The position numbers and the translations under genes are program-made. Positions 18,104 to 26,183 of a stretch of DNA of 45,160 nt are shown here, piece by piece (positions within the stretch are counted from its first letter, which is position 1; the number at the start of each line of letters is the position of its first letter). Source of the DNA: Acidobacteriota bacterium (GTDB lineage Bacteria; Acidobacteriota; Terriglobia; Terriglobales; Acidobacteriaceae); the NCBI GenBank assembly GCA_031296105.1, contig JARLGJ010000005.1, forward strand, positions 1 through 45,160. Direction: 5' to 3'. Below the pieces are notes generated by a model. That model searched no databases. It had not been told where the DNA came from and was given only the letters and a program-made list of their open reading frames with translations.

Positions 18104-19717
18104 GTGGACCCTCAGCAACAGTCAGTAAGATCGCTGCTCAGCGGCGATGAAGCGGTCGCCTTGGCCGCTCTTCATGCCGGTGTGAACCTCGGCACCGGAT
18201 ACCCTGGAACGCCCTCCACCGAAATTCTGGAAACCTTCGAGCAGCTCGGCGGCCGCGCGCAGTGGTCGCCCAATGAGAAGGTCGCCCTCGAAGTCGGCAT
18301 CGGCGTTTCGTTTTCCGGCGGTCGCGCCATCGTCACCATGAAGCATGTCGGCCTCAACGTTGCCGCCGATCCGCTTTTCACCGTGGCGCTCACCAAGGTG
18401 GATGGCGCGCTCGTCATCGTCTCCGCCGACGATCCCGGCATGGCCAGCAGCCAGAATGAGCAGGACAATCGCCGCTACGCTCTTGCCGCCGGCGTGCCCA
18501 TGCTCGAGCCCTCCGATTCGCAGGAGGCCTACGAGTTCACTCTGCGGGCCATCGAGCTTTCCGAGCGCTTCCGCATGCCCGTTCTTTTGCGCATGACCAC
18601 GCGCGTCTGCCACTCCAAGACCATCGTCGATCCCGCGCGTGTAACTCCTCCCGCGCCGCGCGTGCCGCACTTTGAGCGCGACCTCGCCGGCCGCGTCATG
18701 ATTCCCGCCTACGCCCGCCCGGCGCATCGCCGCCTGCGCCAGTTGCATCATGAGCTGGCCCTGTGGAACGAGCGCAGCGGGCCGAATGAATTCACTTCTG
18801 GTTCCAGCAAGCTGGGCATCATCACCTCCGGCGTCTCCTTTCAGCACGTGCGCGAGGCTGCTCCCGAGGCCAGCGTGCTCAAGCTTGGCATGACGTTCCC
18901 CTTGCCCTTGGAACGCATGAAGCAGTTTGCCGACTCGGTGGAGCGCTGTATCGTCATCGAAGAAGGCGACCCTTATTTAGTAGAGGCCGCGCGCACTGCC
19001 GGCATCTCTGTCGAGGGCAAGAGCGAGCCGTTCCGCTTTGGCGAACTCAACACCGATCGTGTGCGCCGCATTCTCTCGGGTGACGATTCCCCCGAGCCCA
19101 AACCCGTGCCCGGCAAGCCTCCGGCGCTGTGTCCCGGCTGCCCGCACCGCACGGTGTTTACCGCGCTGCATAATCTCAATTGCATCGTTTCCGGAGACAT
19201 TGGCTGTTATTCGCTTGGCGTGCTTCCTCCGTTCGATGCCATGGACACCCTCGTCTGCATGGGCGCCTCCATCGGCGTCGGCCTCGGCATGAGGCACACG
19301 CTGCCGTCTGAAGAAGCCCGGCGCGTCGTCAGCGTCATTGGTGACAGCACCTTCATCCACAGCGGCATTACCGGGCTGGTGGAGATGGTGTACAACCCTC
19401 CGGAGACCGGCCACGTCGTTCTCATTCTCGACAACGGAACCACCGCGATGACCGGCATGCAGGAGCATCCCGGCACCGGCCGCACCTTGGAACATGCGCA
19501 CACCGGCAAGGTCGTCTTTGAAGAACTGGCCCGCGCGCTGGGCATTAAGAACGTCATCGTCATGGATCCGGTTACGAATCCCGCGGCCTTTGAACAGACC
19601 GTTGCCGAGGCGCTGTCCAAGCCCGAGCTTTCGTTGATCATTGCCCGCCGCAACTGTCTGCTGGCGGCCAAATCCATTCAGGAATATGAGAGGTGCTATG
19701 AGCCTCAGGCCCACTAA
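18104..19717 (+). CDS. iorA: Indolepyruvate ferredoxin oxidoreductase alpha subunit, lacking the C-terminal ferredoxin domain
   Basis: 537 aa from a GTG start with GAAGG 8 nt upstream; the longer frame to 17966 has no such signal. N-terminal pyrimidine-binding part: GDEAVALAALHAGV, GYPGTPSTEILE, VALEVGIGVSFSGGRA, MKHVGLNVAADPL, DDPGMASSQNEQDNR. C-terminal TPP part: LCPGCPHRTVF (C343) and GDIGCYSLG, GDSTFIHSG, ILDNGTTAMTGMQEHPGTG. It oxidises aryl pyruvates (indolepyruvate, phenylpyruvate) to aryl-acetyl-CoA. Oddity: the protein stops after IIARRNCLLA, exactly where IorA proteins normally continue into a ferredoxin domain with two 4Fe-4S motifs. It overlaps iorB by 20 bp. Confidence 0.9.
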   Translation: MDPQQQSVRSLLSGDEAVALAALHAGVNLGTGYPGTPSTEILETFEQLGGRAQWSPNEKVALEVGIGVSFSGGRAIVTMKHVGLNVAADPLFTVALTKVDGALVIVSADDPGMASSQNEQDNRRYALAAGVPMLEPSDSQEAYEFTLRAIELSERFRMPVLLRMTTRVCHSKTIVDPARVTPPAPRVPHFERDLAGRVMIPAYARPAHRRLRQLHHELALWNERSGPNEFTSGSSKLGIITSGVSFQHVREAAPEASVLKLGMTFPLPLERMKQFADSVERCIVIEEGDPYLVEAARTAGISVEGKSEPFRFGELNTDRVRRILSGDDSPEPKPVPGKPPALCPGCPHRTVFTALHNLNCIVSGDIGCYSLGVLPPFDAMDTLVCMGASIGVGLGMRHTLPSEEARRVVSVIGDSTFIHSGITGLVEMVYNPPETGHVVLILDNGTTAMTGMQEHPGTGRTLEHAHTGKVVFEELARALGIKNVIVMDPVTNPAAFEQTVAEALSKPELSLIIARRNCLLAAKSIQEYERCYEPQAH

Positions 19718-20171
19718 CGTAGTCATCGCCGGACTCGGCGGCCAGGGGGTGCTGAAGGCCTCGGACATTCTCGCCGACGTCGCGTTCAGCGCCGGGCTCG
19801 ACGTGAAGAAGAGTGAACTGCATGGCATGAGCCAGCGCGGCGGCTCCGTCTCCAGCGACGTGCGCTTCGGCCAGCACGTCTTCAGTCCCATGGTCCCGCC
19901 CGGCGCGGCGGATTTCCTGGTGGTCATCGCTCCCGATCAAATCGAGGTCAATCGCGCCTCGCTTGCCCCGGGCGGTGTGCTCATTGAGCCGTCGCAAATC
20001 GATCAGGAGCGCCTGTTCAACAAGAAGAGCATCAACGTTGCGCTGCTTGGCCTGCTCAGCAAGCACCTGCCGTTTACGCTTGAAGCCTGGAATGAGGCTC
20101 TGCGCCGCAACCTGCCGGAAAAAGTCATGGAGGGTAATCTGCAATCGTTTGCAATGGGAAGAGAACAATGA
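19698..20171 (+). CDS. iorB: Indolepyruvate ferredoxin oxidoreductase beta subunit
   Basis: 157 aa, slightly short for the family. The gamma/beta-type KOR domain signature is clear: VVIAGLGGQGVLKASDILADVAFSAGLDVKKSELHGMSQRGGSV, with GLGGQGV near residues 11-17. ATG 19698 is preceded by GAGAGG and overlaps the end of iorA. It pairs with IorA to make the oxidoreductase. It overlaps paaK by 4 bp (ATGA), which implies translational coupling. Confidence 0.92.
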   Translation: MSLRPTNVVIAGLGGQGVLKASDILADVAFSAGLDVKKSELHGMSQRGGSVSSDVRFGQHVFSPMVPPGAADFLVVIAPDQIEVNRASLAPGGVLIEPSQIDQERLFNKKSINVALLGLLSKHLPFTLEAWNEALRRNLPEKVMEGNLQSFAMGREQ

Positions 20172-21493
20172 GCGCCGCGGAAGCGTCGCCGAGCCGTCAT
20201 CCCGTCAGTGAACCAGATTACCTTTCCGAAGGCGAACTGCGTGAGATGCAACTGCGGCGTCTGCAAAAGACCGTGCTTCGCGCCTATGAGAATGTCGCGC
20301 TCTTTCACCAGCGCATGAAGGAGTTGGGTCTCGCGCCACAGGACGTGCGCTCGCTCGATGACCTCGCCCGCCTGCCCTTCACCACCAAGGCCGATCTGCG
20401 CGACACTTATCCTTTCGGACTCTTCGCCAGCCCCATGAAGGACATCGTGCGCCTGCACGCCTCCAGCGGCACCACCGGCAAGCCCATCGTGGTGGCCTAC
20501 ACCAACGAAGACATCAAGGTGTGGAGTTCGGTGATTGTGCGCGCCTTTGCCGCCTGCGGACTGCATGAGGGAGACATTGTGCAGAACGCTTATGGCTATG
20601 GCCTGTTCACCGGCGGCCTCGGCGTGCACTACGGTGCGGAAGCTCTCGGCGCCACGGTCATTCCCATCTCCGGCGGCAACACCGAGCGGCAAATCATGCT
20701 GATGAAGGATTTTGGCGTCACCGCCATCTGCTGCACGCCCACCTATTTCCTGCATCTCATCGATCACGCCGCCACCATGGGCGTCGATCTCAAGTCGCTG
20801 CCCTTGCGTGCCGGCGTCTTCGGCGCCGAGCCCTGGACCGAGTCCATGCGCCAGCACATACAGGCCGGCAGCGGCGTGGAGGCCTTTGACATCTTCGGCC
20901 TCTCGGAGATCATCGGTCCCGGCGTCGGCTGCGAGTGCCATCACCACTGCGGCCTGCACATCTTCGAGGATCACTTCATCGTCGAGATCATCGATCCCGA
21001 AAGCGGCCTGCCCGTGCCCGATGGCACCGAGGGCGAGCTGGTGCTCACCACGCTCAGCAAGCAGGCCATGCCCATGCTGCGCTACCGCACCCGCGACATC
21101 ACCATGATCCTGCCTGGCCGCTGTGCCTGCGGGCGCACCATCCGCCGCATTCAGCGCATCGGCCGCCGCTCGGACGACATGCTCATCCTGCGCGGCGTCA
21201 ACGTCTTCCCCTCGCAGGTGGAAACCGCTCTGCTGCAAGTGGAAGGCACCCTGCCGCATTATCAAATCGTGCTCACCCGCGAGCATGGCCTGGATCAGAT
21301 GGAAGTGCAGATCGAGGTCATGCCGCAGATGTTCAACGACAAAGTGGGAGTCTTGCAGGATCTGCGGCACAAGTTGCAAAAGGCGCTGGATCGCGTGCTC
21401 GGCATACGCGCCAAGATTTCGCTGGTGGAGGCGCGCACCATTCAGCGCAGCGAAGGCAAAGCCCGGCGCGTCATTGATCGGCGGACATCATGA
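20168..21493 (+). CDS. paaK: Phenylacetate-CoA ligase
   Basis: 441 aa. Adenylate-forming enzyme: HASSGTTGKPIVVAYT near residue 96 is the P-loop, followed by NAYGYGLFTGGLGVHYGAE, VFGAEPWTESMR, FDIFGLSEIIGPGVGCEC, YRTRDITMI and RRSDDMLILRGVNVFPSQVE, all in the PaaK order. It activates phenylacetate or related aryl acids with ATP and CoA. In ior operons this ligase probably either re-forms aryl-acetyl-CoA or runs in reverse to gain ATP from the IorAB product. Starts on ATGA overlapping iorB, and its stop overlaps the ACT gene start. Confidence 0.95.
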   Translation: MSAAEASPSRHPVSEPDYLSEGELREMQLRRLQKTVLRAYENVALFHQRMKELGLAPQDVRSLDDLARLPFTTKADLRDTYPFGLFASPMKDIVRLHASSGTTGKPIVVAYTNEDIKVWSSVIVRAFAACGLHEGDIVQNAYGYGLFTGGLGVHYGAEALGATVIPISGGNTERQIMLMKDFGVTAICCTPTYFLHLIDHAATMGVDLKSLPLRAGVFGAEPWTESMRQHIQAGSGVEAFDIFGLSEIIGPGVGCECHHHCGLHIFEDHFIVEIIDPESGLPVPDGTEGELVLTTLSKQAMPMLRYRTRDITMILPGRCACGRTIRRIQRIGRRSDDMLILRGVNVFPSQVETALLQVEGTLPHYQIVLTREHGLDQMEVQIEVMPQMFNDKVGVLQDLRHKLQKALDRVLGIRAKISLVEARTIQRSEGKARRVIDRRTS

Positions 21494-21921
21494 AGATTCA
21501 TCAGATTTCTCTGTTTGCGGAAAACAGGCCGGGCCGCTTGTCGGCTCCGGCGCGCTTGCTGGCCGCGGCCGGCATCGACCTGCGCGCGCTTTACCTGGCG
21601 GATACTCTCGACTTCGGCATCCTGCGCATCATTGTGGCCGATTGGGAGAAAGCCGCCCGCGTGCTGGAAGAAGACGGTTTTGTGGTCAAGGTCAACGAGG
21701 TGGTGGCCGTCGAAGTCAGCGACCGCCCCGGCGGCCTGGCCGACGTGCTGGAAGCGCTCGATGGCAGCGGTCTCAACATCGAGTACATGTACGCCTTTCC
21801 TTACTTGAACCAAGGCAAGGCCGTGCTCATCTTCCGCTTTGACGATCCGGATGCGGCTTCCGCGCGCCTGCAGGCGGCGCGGTTCAACGTACTGGCCGAT
21901 ACCGAGCTGCTAACCAAGTAA
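21490..21921 (+). CDS. Tandem ACT-domain protein
   Basis: 143 aa with two ACT domains: residues 1-68 (KIHQISLFAENRPGRLSAPARLLAAAGID) and 70-141 (VVAVEVSDRPGGLADVLEALDGSGLNIEYMY). The NRPGRL and DRPGGL turns are amino-acid binding sites. Proteins of this build are regularly the last gene of ior-paaK operons and are thought to sense aromatic amino acids. No DNA-binding domain is present. It overlaps paaK by 4 bp (ATGA). Confidence 0.9.
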   Translation: MKIHQISLFAENRPGRLSAPARLLAAAGIDLRALYLADTLDFGILRIIVADWEKAARVLEEDGFVVKVNEVVAVEVSDRPGGLADVLEALDGSGLNIEYMYAFPYLNQGKAVLIFRFDDPDAASARLQAARFNVLADTELLTK

Positions 21922-21950
21922 CTCACCTGTTACTCCGGAGTTATCCTTGC

Positions 21951-21978
21951 ACAAGGCTGCGGTAACACGCAGCCTTGT
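21951..21978. repeat. Perfect hairpin after the ior operon
   Basis: ACAAGGCTGCG and CGCAGCCTTGT form an 11-bp perfect stem around GTAACA. There is no U-tract, so it is either a processing/stability hairpin or a REP-like element; rho-independent termination is unlikely. Confidence 0.55.
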
Positions 21979-22005
21979 CGCAACTCTGATCAAGTCGTAA
22001 TCTGT

Positions 22006-22116
22006 CAGGGTACGGCTTCACGGGGTGCGGAAAAACTCGAATCCGAGATGGTGTTGTCAGGGCACGGCTTCAGCCGTGCCGTAAAAGCTGCGAGAATTCA
22101 GGGGCTTTAGCCCCTG
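22006..22116. repeat. REP-like palindrome cluster
   Basis: Two perfect short palindromes: GGCACGGCT-TC-AGCCGTGCC (22061-22080) and CAGGGGCT-TT-AGCCCCTG (22099-22116). A decayed copy of the first (CAGGGTACGGCTTCACGGGG) lies at 22006-22025. The pattern of a repeated CAGGG(C/T)ACGGCTTCA unit plus palindrome resembles intergenic REP/BIME elements. The whole 230-bp gap 21922-22151 seems to consist of such repeats. Confidence 0.55.
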
Positions 22117-22151
22117 AGGAAATCTGTCTATGGGTTTATTCAGAGCTTCCC

Positions 22152-22742
22152 TTATCGCACTTTCTGGTTGTTATCGCGCTCCCATATCGTTGCAAAATTC
22201 TTTTCAAAGAGCTTCACCTGCGTTGGGTCGGTGGTGAAGTGCGCGTTATTATCCTGCCGCTTCTCGCCCGTCGGAGACCAGTTCGCGCTGCCCGTGCGCA
22301 GCTCCGTGCCGTCAATCGCGTAAGCCTTCAGGTGCATCAGCTCGCGCGTGCCTTTTACGCGCATCTCCAGGTTGGGCGCATTTTCCAACACCTCCAGCGC
22401 GGGATTGTTCTTCTCCTTGCGGCTCAGCTCCTGCGCGTACTGGTCGTGGTCGCGGTAGATGCGCACCTTCACGCCCGCCTGCGCCCGCTCGGCTACGGCC
22501 TCGGCCAGCGCCAGATCGGTAAAGGAGTACATGGCAATGTCAATCGTCTTGCGCGCTCGCAGCAGATGCTCGCGGTCGATGGCCTCAATGTTTTCCGCCG
22601 GAGAAAAATGCTCCTCGGTCTTTCCCGGCTCCGCCACCGGCAGTACGGCTTGCTGCGGTTGCAAAGGGGATTGGCATGAGGTTGCAAGCAGCAGAGTGAA
22701 GGCGAGCGCAAGGGAAGCCGGGCGTGAATATCGCAGCGTCAT
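22152..22742 (-). CDS. Phospholipase D-like lipoprotein (single HKD motif)
   Basis: 196 aa. Signal peptide with lipobox LLATSC, making Cys23 the lipidated residue. One PLD motif: H137-L-K139-AYAID144 followed by GSANWS (151-156), as in the Nuc/endonuclease and mitochondrial cardiolipase-like single-HKD proteins that dimerise. TIDIAMYSFTDLALAEAV (65-83) and VKVRIYRDHDQ (91-101) are the first half of the same fold. Likely role: extracytoplasmic phosphodiesterase on phospholipid or nucleic acid, anchored to the outer membrane. Its start is the ATG 2742-22740-side codon at 22742; it is divergent from the nrdDG unit. Confidence 0.85.
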   Translation of the reverse strand: MTLRYSRPASLALAFTLLLATSCQSPLQPQQAVLPVAEPGKTEEHFSPAENIEAIDREHLLRARKTIDIAMYSFTDLALAEAVAERAQAGVKVRIYRDHDQYAQELSRKEKNNPALEVLENAPNLEMRVKGTRELMHLKAYAIDGTELRTGSANWSPTGEKRQDNNAHFTTDPTQVKLFEKNFATIWERDNNQKVR

Positions 22743-22923
22743 GGCTTAAGTTTAACGCGAGCAAAATTCCACATTCATCCCGGCGCGTGGGTGTTGCCTG
22801 TGCCCTCGCAGGCCGCGCCCGCCGGGCATTTCTCGTTCGCGAACCACTTCTTCCGCGGCCTTTTGCGAACGCATTTTTTCGTCCCCTCTGTCCATGCGCT
22901 GAAACGCTGTTTTCCACCAGTAT

Positions 22924-22939
22924 CAACAATAACTTGTTG
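22924..22939. promoter_or_regulatory. NrdR-like box 1
   Basis: CAACAATAACTTGTTG, itself a 6-bp dyad, overlaps the -35 region. Its core CAATAACTTG matches 8 of 10 positions of the NrdR consensus core CwATATaTwG. It lies 30 bp, about three helical turns, from box 2, like the tandem boxes recognised by NrdR. Confidence 0.45.
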
Positions 22940-22965
22940 ACCATATTTTTTAGCCACTATATATT
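22937..22965 (+). promoter_or_regulatory. Sigma-70 promoter of nrdDG
   Basis: TTGACC at 22937-22942, a 17-bp spacer and TATATT at 22960-22965. This is the best sigma-70 match in the window. A transcript would start near 22972, right at the beginning of the riboswitch. Confidence 0.65.
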
Positions 22966-22969
22966 GGGG
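22954..22969. promoter_or_regulatory. NrdR-like box 2
   Basis: CCACTATATATTGGGG contains the core CTATATATTG, a full match to CwATATATwG of the NrdR box, and covers the -10 hexamer. Binding would block RNA polymerase. Confidence 0.55.
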
Positions 22970-23150
22970 TTGTTGTCGGTTCTTCCTTCGGGAAGAGGAA
23001 ACAGGGAACCTGGTGCGAATCCAGGGCTGCCCCGCAGCGGTAAGCAGGAACGAACGCCACATCACGCACTGGTCCTCTCCGGGGCCGGGAAGCATTGGCC
23101 AGTAGGAAACGGCTCCATCTGCCTGCAAGTCCGAATACCTGCCGAGAGCC
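22968..23150 (+). promoter_or_regulatory. Cobalamin (B12) riboswitch
   Basis: The aptamer core is readable: GGAAACAGGGAACC-TGGTGCGAATCCAGGGCTGCCCCGC-AGCGGTAAGCAGGAACGAA (core starts 22998), the CACTGG ... GGGAAG ... CCAGTAGGA arm (23066-23106) and the 3' B12 box GCAAGTCCGAATACCTGCC (23125-23143). It begins at the predicted transcription start of nrdDG. Because NrdD does not need B12, B12 binding should switch the operon off. Confidence 0.9.
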
Positions 23151-23173
23151 GCGCCTCATCAGGCGCCATTTTT
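23151..23173 (+). terminator. Expression-platform terminator of the B12 riboswitch
   Basis: GCGCCT-CATC-AGGCGC followed by CATTTTT comes immediately after the B12 box. This suggests control by premature termination. The stem is only 6 bp, and sequestration of the ribosome site is an alternative. Confidence 0.5.
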
Positions 23174-23258
23174 CACGAGCTGCCGAGGGAGCAGCCCGCT
23201 GGCCATGTGCTCCATTGTTCAATTGCCATGACCCGTAGGGCGCAGCTTTCTTGGCAGA

Positions 23259-25406
23259 ATGCGAGGGTCCGTGTCCGCTGCAGAAATCATTCCGGGTATT
23301 GAAAGCTCTTCTCCTTCCGTGGCTACGCAGGTGCGCAAGCGCGATGGCCGTCTGGTGTCCTTTGACGCCAACAAAATCACGCAGGCCATTCTCCGCGCCG
23401 GCCGCGCGACCGGTGAATTCGAGGAGTCCACGGCCGCGCTGCTCACCACGCGCGTGCTGGCCATGATGCAATCCGCTCCCCTGGCCCTGGTGCCTTCGGT
23501 GGAGCAGGTTCAGGACTTCGTCGAGGACGTGTTGCTGGTCTCGCCGTTCAAAAATACCGCGCGCGCTTATCTTGTTTATCGCGAGCAGCACGCCCGCATC
23601 CGCGAGATGGTCCGGCAGGCCGACGTCGATCTCATCGACCAGTATCTGAAGCGTCTCGACTGGAAGGTCAGCGAGAACAGCAACATGGCTTATTCGCTGC
23701 AAGGGCTGAACAACTACATTGCCAGCCATGTCAGCGAGGTTTATTGGCTCAATAAGATTTATCCCGCCGAGGTACGTCAGGCGCATCTCTCCGGAGACCT
23801 GCACCTGCACGATCTCGGCTTGCTCTCGGTCTATTGCGTGGGCTGGGATTTGCAGGATCTGTTGCAGTCCGGCTTCCGCGGTGTCGCAGGCAAGTCGGAG
23901 AGCCGTCCCGCGCGTCACTTCCGCTCCGCTCTCGGGCAGATCGTCAACTTCTTTTACACCCTGCAAGGGGAAGCCGCCGGCGCGCAGGCCTTCTCCAACT
24001 TTGACACCTTGCTGGCCCCGTTCATCCGCTATGACGGTTTGAACTACACCGAAGTCAAGCAGGCCATGCAGGAGTTCGTCTTCAATCTCAACGTGCCCAC
24101 GCGCGTCGGCTTCCAAACGCCGTTCACCAACATCACCCTGGATTTGCAGCCGCCCAGTCAGTTGCGCCAGCAGCCGGTCGTCATCGGCGGTGAAATGCAG
24201 AAGGAAACCTACGCTGAGTTCGCCCCCGAGATGGCGATGTTCAACCGCGCCCTGCTCGAGGTGCTGGCCGAAGGCGACGCCAAGGGCCGCGTCTTCACCT
24301 TCCCTATTCCGACTTACAACATCACGGCGGATTTCCCCTGGGAAGCCGAAGAGCTGAAGCCCCTGTGGGAGGCCACTGCAAAGTACGGCATTCCGTACTT
24401 TGCCAACTACGTGAACTCCGAGATGTCGCCGGACGACGCGCGTTCCATGTGCTGCCGCCTGCGTCTGGATACGCGCACCCTGGAGCGCCGCGGCGGCGGA
24501 CTCTTCGGCGCCAGTCCGCTCACCGGCTCCATCGGCGTGGTCACCATCAACATGCCGCGCCTCGGCCACCGCGCCACTAGCGAAGTCGAGTTCCTGCAAT
24601 TGCTGGACCGCGTGATGAACACCGCCCGCACCAGCCTGGAGATCAAGCGCAAGGTGCTGGAGCAGTTCACCACGCAGAACCTTTACCCTTACACGCGCTT
24701 CTACCTGCGCAACATTCAGCAGCGCTTCAACGCCTTTTGGGAGAACCATTTCTCCACCATCGGATTGCTGGGCATGAACGAAGCCTGCGTCAACCTGCTC
24801 GGCTGCGACATCGGCACCGAACAGGGCAGTGCCTTTGCCGCCCGCGTGCTGGACCACATGCGCGACCGCCTCACCCAGTATCAGGAGGAGACCGGACACC
24901 TCTACAACCTCGAGGCCACGCCCGCCGAAGGAACCACCTATCGCCTCGCCAAGCTCGACCAGAAGATGTACCCCGGCATCGGCAGCGCAAACAACTGCGA
25001 CGGAGAGCCTTTTTACTCCAACTCCACGCAGTTGCCCGTGCACTACACGGAGGACATCTTCCAGGCGCTCGACCTGCAGGACGATCTGCAAGCGCGCTAC
25101 ACCGGCGGCACCGTGCATCACGTCTTTCTCGGCGAGGCCGTGCCCGATCCCAACCTGGTTCGCAAGTTCGTGCAGCGCGTCTGCTCCACCTATCGCCTGC
25201 CATACTTCACCGTTACGCCGTCGTTTTCCATCTGCGCCGAACACGGGTACCAGCGCGGCGAGTTGCAGGCCTGCCCGGCCTGCGGCGGAGAAGTGGAAGT
25301 CTATTCGCGCGTGGTGGGTTATCTGCGTCCGGTCAAGCAGTGGAACGCCGGCAAGCAGGCGGAGTTCGCCATGCGCAGCCACTTCCATCTTGAGGCCGCG
25401 CGGTGA
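23259..25406 (+). CDS. nrdD: Anaerobic (class III) ribonucleoside-triphosphate reductase
   Basis: 715 aa. N-terminal ATP-cone (QVRKRDGRLVSFDANKITQAI, about 25-115) for allosteric control. The catalytic barrel shows LHLHDLG, QLRQQPVVIGG-type loop, NITLDLQPP, the FENVLL-like region TFPIPTYNITADF and GMNEACVNLLG. The C-terminus holds a zinc site C659-x2-H662 ... C672-x2-C675 and the glycyl-radical loop RVVGYL with Gly687, then WNAGKQAEF. It reduces ribonucleotides to deoxyribonucleotides without oxygen and without B12, using a glycyl radical made by NrdG. ATG 23259 is the only good position, though its ribosome site is weak. Leader: promoter, NrdR-like boxes and B12 riboswitch. Confidence 0.95.
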   Translation: MRGSVSAAEIIPGIESSSPSVATQVRKRDGRLVSFDANKITQAILRAGRATGEFEESTAALLTTRVLAMMQSAPLALVPSVEQVQDFVEDVLLVSPFKNTARAYLVYREQHARIREMVRQADVDLIDQYLKRLDWKVSENSNMAYSLQGLNNYIASHVSEVYWLNKIYPAEVRQAHLSGDLHLHDLGLLSVYCVGWDLQDLLQSGFRGVAGKSESRPARHFRSALGQIVNFFYTLQGEAAGAQAFSNFDTLLAPFIRYDGLNYTEVKQAMQEFVFNLNVPTRVGFQTPFTNITLDLQPPSQLRQQPVVIGGEMQKETYAEFAPEMAMFNRALLEVLAEGDAKGRVFTFPIPTYNITADFPWEAEELKPLWEATAKYGIPYFANYVNSEMSPDDARSMCCRLRLDTRTLERRGGGLFGASPLTGSIGVVTINMPRLGHRATSEVEFLQLLDRVMNTARTSLEIKRKVLEQFTTQNLYPYTRFYLRNIQQRFNAFWENHFSTIGLLGMNEACVNLLGCDIGTEQGSAFAARVLDHMRDRLTQYQEETGHLYNLEATPAEGTTYRLAKLDQKMYPGIGSANNCDGEPFYSNSTQLPVHYTEDIFQALDLQDDLQARYTGGTVHHVFLGEAVPDPNLVRKFVQRVCSTYRLPYFTVTPSFSICAEHGYQRGELQACPACGGEVEVYSRVVGYLRPVKQWNAGKQAEFAMRSHFHLEAAR

Positions 25407-26008
25407 ACTTTGGCGGATTCCTGGCGTGCAGCTTTTCCGACTACCCGGGCCATCTCGCGGCGGTAGTCTTCGCCCAGGGCTGCAACTTCTGCTGTCCCTT
25501 CTGCCACAACGCGGACCTGCTTGCCCCGCAGGCCGGTCCGCTTCAGGAATCCGATGTACTTACCACGCTTCGCGAGCGGCGGCGCCAGTTGGAGGGCGTC
25601 GTCGTCTCCGGCGGCGAGCCCACTCTTCAGCCCGATCTTCCTGCGTTTCTCATCGAACTCCGGCGCATGGGCTACCAGATCAAGCTGGATACCAACGGCA
25701 GCCGCCCTGAAGTGCTGCGTGCCTTGATCGCAGCACGCCTGGTGGATTTCATCGCCATGGACGTGAAAGCCCCTTGGGAGAAGTATTCCGAACTGGCCGG
25801 AGTGCCGCTCAAGCCCGAGCGCCTGCAACAGAGCGTGGCGCTGATTGCCTCCAGCGGCCTGCCGCATCAGTTCCGCACCACCCATGTCACGCTGTTGCTT
25901 TCCCCTCAGGACATGGCGGCCATTCGCGCGCAAGTGCCTGATGGCTCGGACTATCGCGTGCAGCCCTTTCACCCGGAGCACGCCTTGAGCCCCGCCTTGC
26001 GCAAATAA
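25403..26008 (+). CDS. nrdG: Anaerobic ribonucleotide reductase activating protein (radical SAM)
   Basis: 201 aa from a GTG overlapping the nrdD stop, implying translational coupling. The radical SAM cluster motif is C27-NFC-C31-PF-C34 (CxxxCxxC). Downstream: VVVSGGEPTLQPDL (GGE motif), IKLDTNGSRPEVL and DFIAMDVKAPWEKY, all typical of NrdG/PflA activases. It abstracts a hydrogen from Gly687 of NrdD using SAM. It ends in HPEHALSPALRK. Confidence 0.95.
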   Translation: MNFGGFLACSFSDYPGHLAAVVFAQGCNFCCPFCHNADLLAPQAGPLQESDVLTTLRERRRQLEGVVVSGGEPTLQPDLPAFLIELRRMGYQIKLDTNGSRPEVLRALIAARLVDFIAMDVKAPWEKYSELAGVPLKPERLQQSVALIASSGLPHQFRTTHVTLLLSPQDMAAIRAQVPDGSDYRVQPFHPEHALSPALRK

Positions 26009-26149
26009 TATCCACGGCGGAGAAATTCTTTGCTAACGCTCTCACCCAGTGCGAGATAGAGCATTTCGCGCCGCGCCCTTCCATCGCCGTTGTGCTTCTG
26101 CCCGCGGGAGCCGGAAACTGATAGAATTCACTAATTTACAGGCGCAATC

Positions 26150-26176
26150 GAACTTTGCGTACTGGCTTTTCGTATC
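26150..26176 (+). promoter_or_regulatory. Possible ECF-type autoregulatory promoter
   Basis: GAACTT (26150-26155), a 15-bp spacer and CGTATC (26171-26176) resemble an ECF -35/-10 pair and lie just upstream of the sigma gene. With the ATG at 26184 the transcript would start almost at the start codon, so either the mRNA is leaderless or the true start is downstream. Confidence 0.3.
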
Positions 26177-26183
26177 CACTGGC

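Noticed and set aside
22950..25388. Long open frame on the minus strand opposite nrdD (about 812 codons).
   Set aside because: It is antisense to an unambiguous nrdD with full motifs, starts beyond its ends and covers the riboswitch. The high-GC bias explains it.
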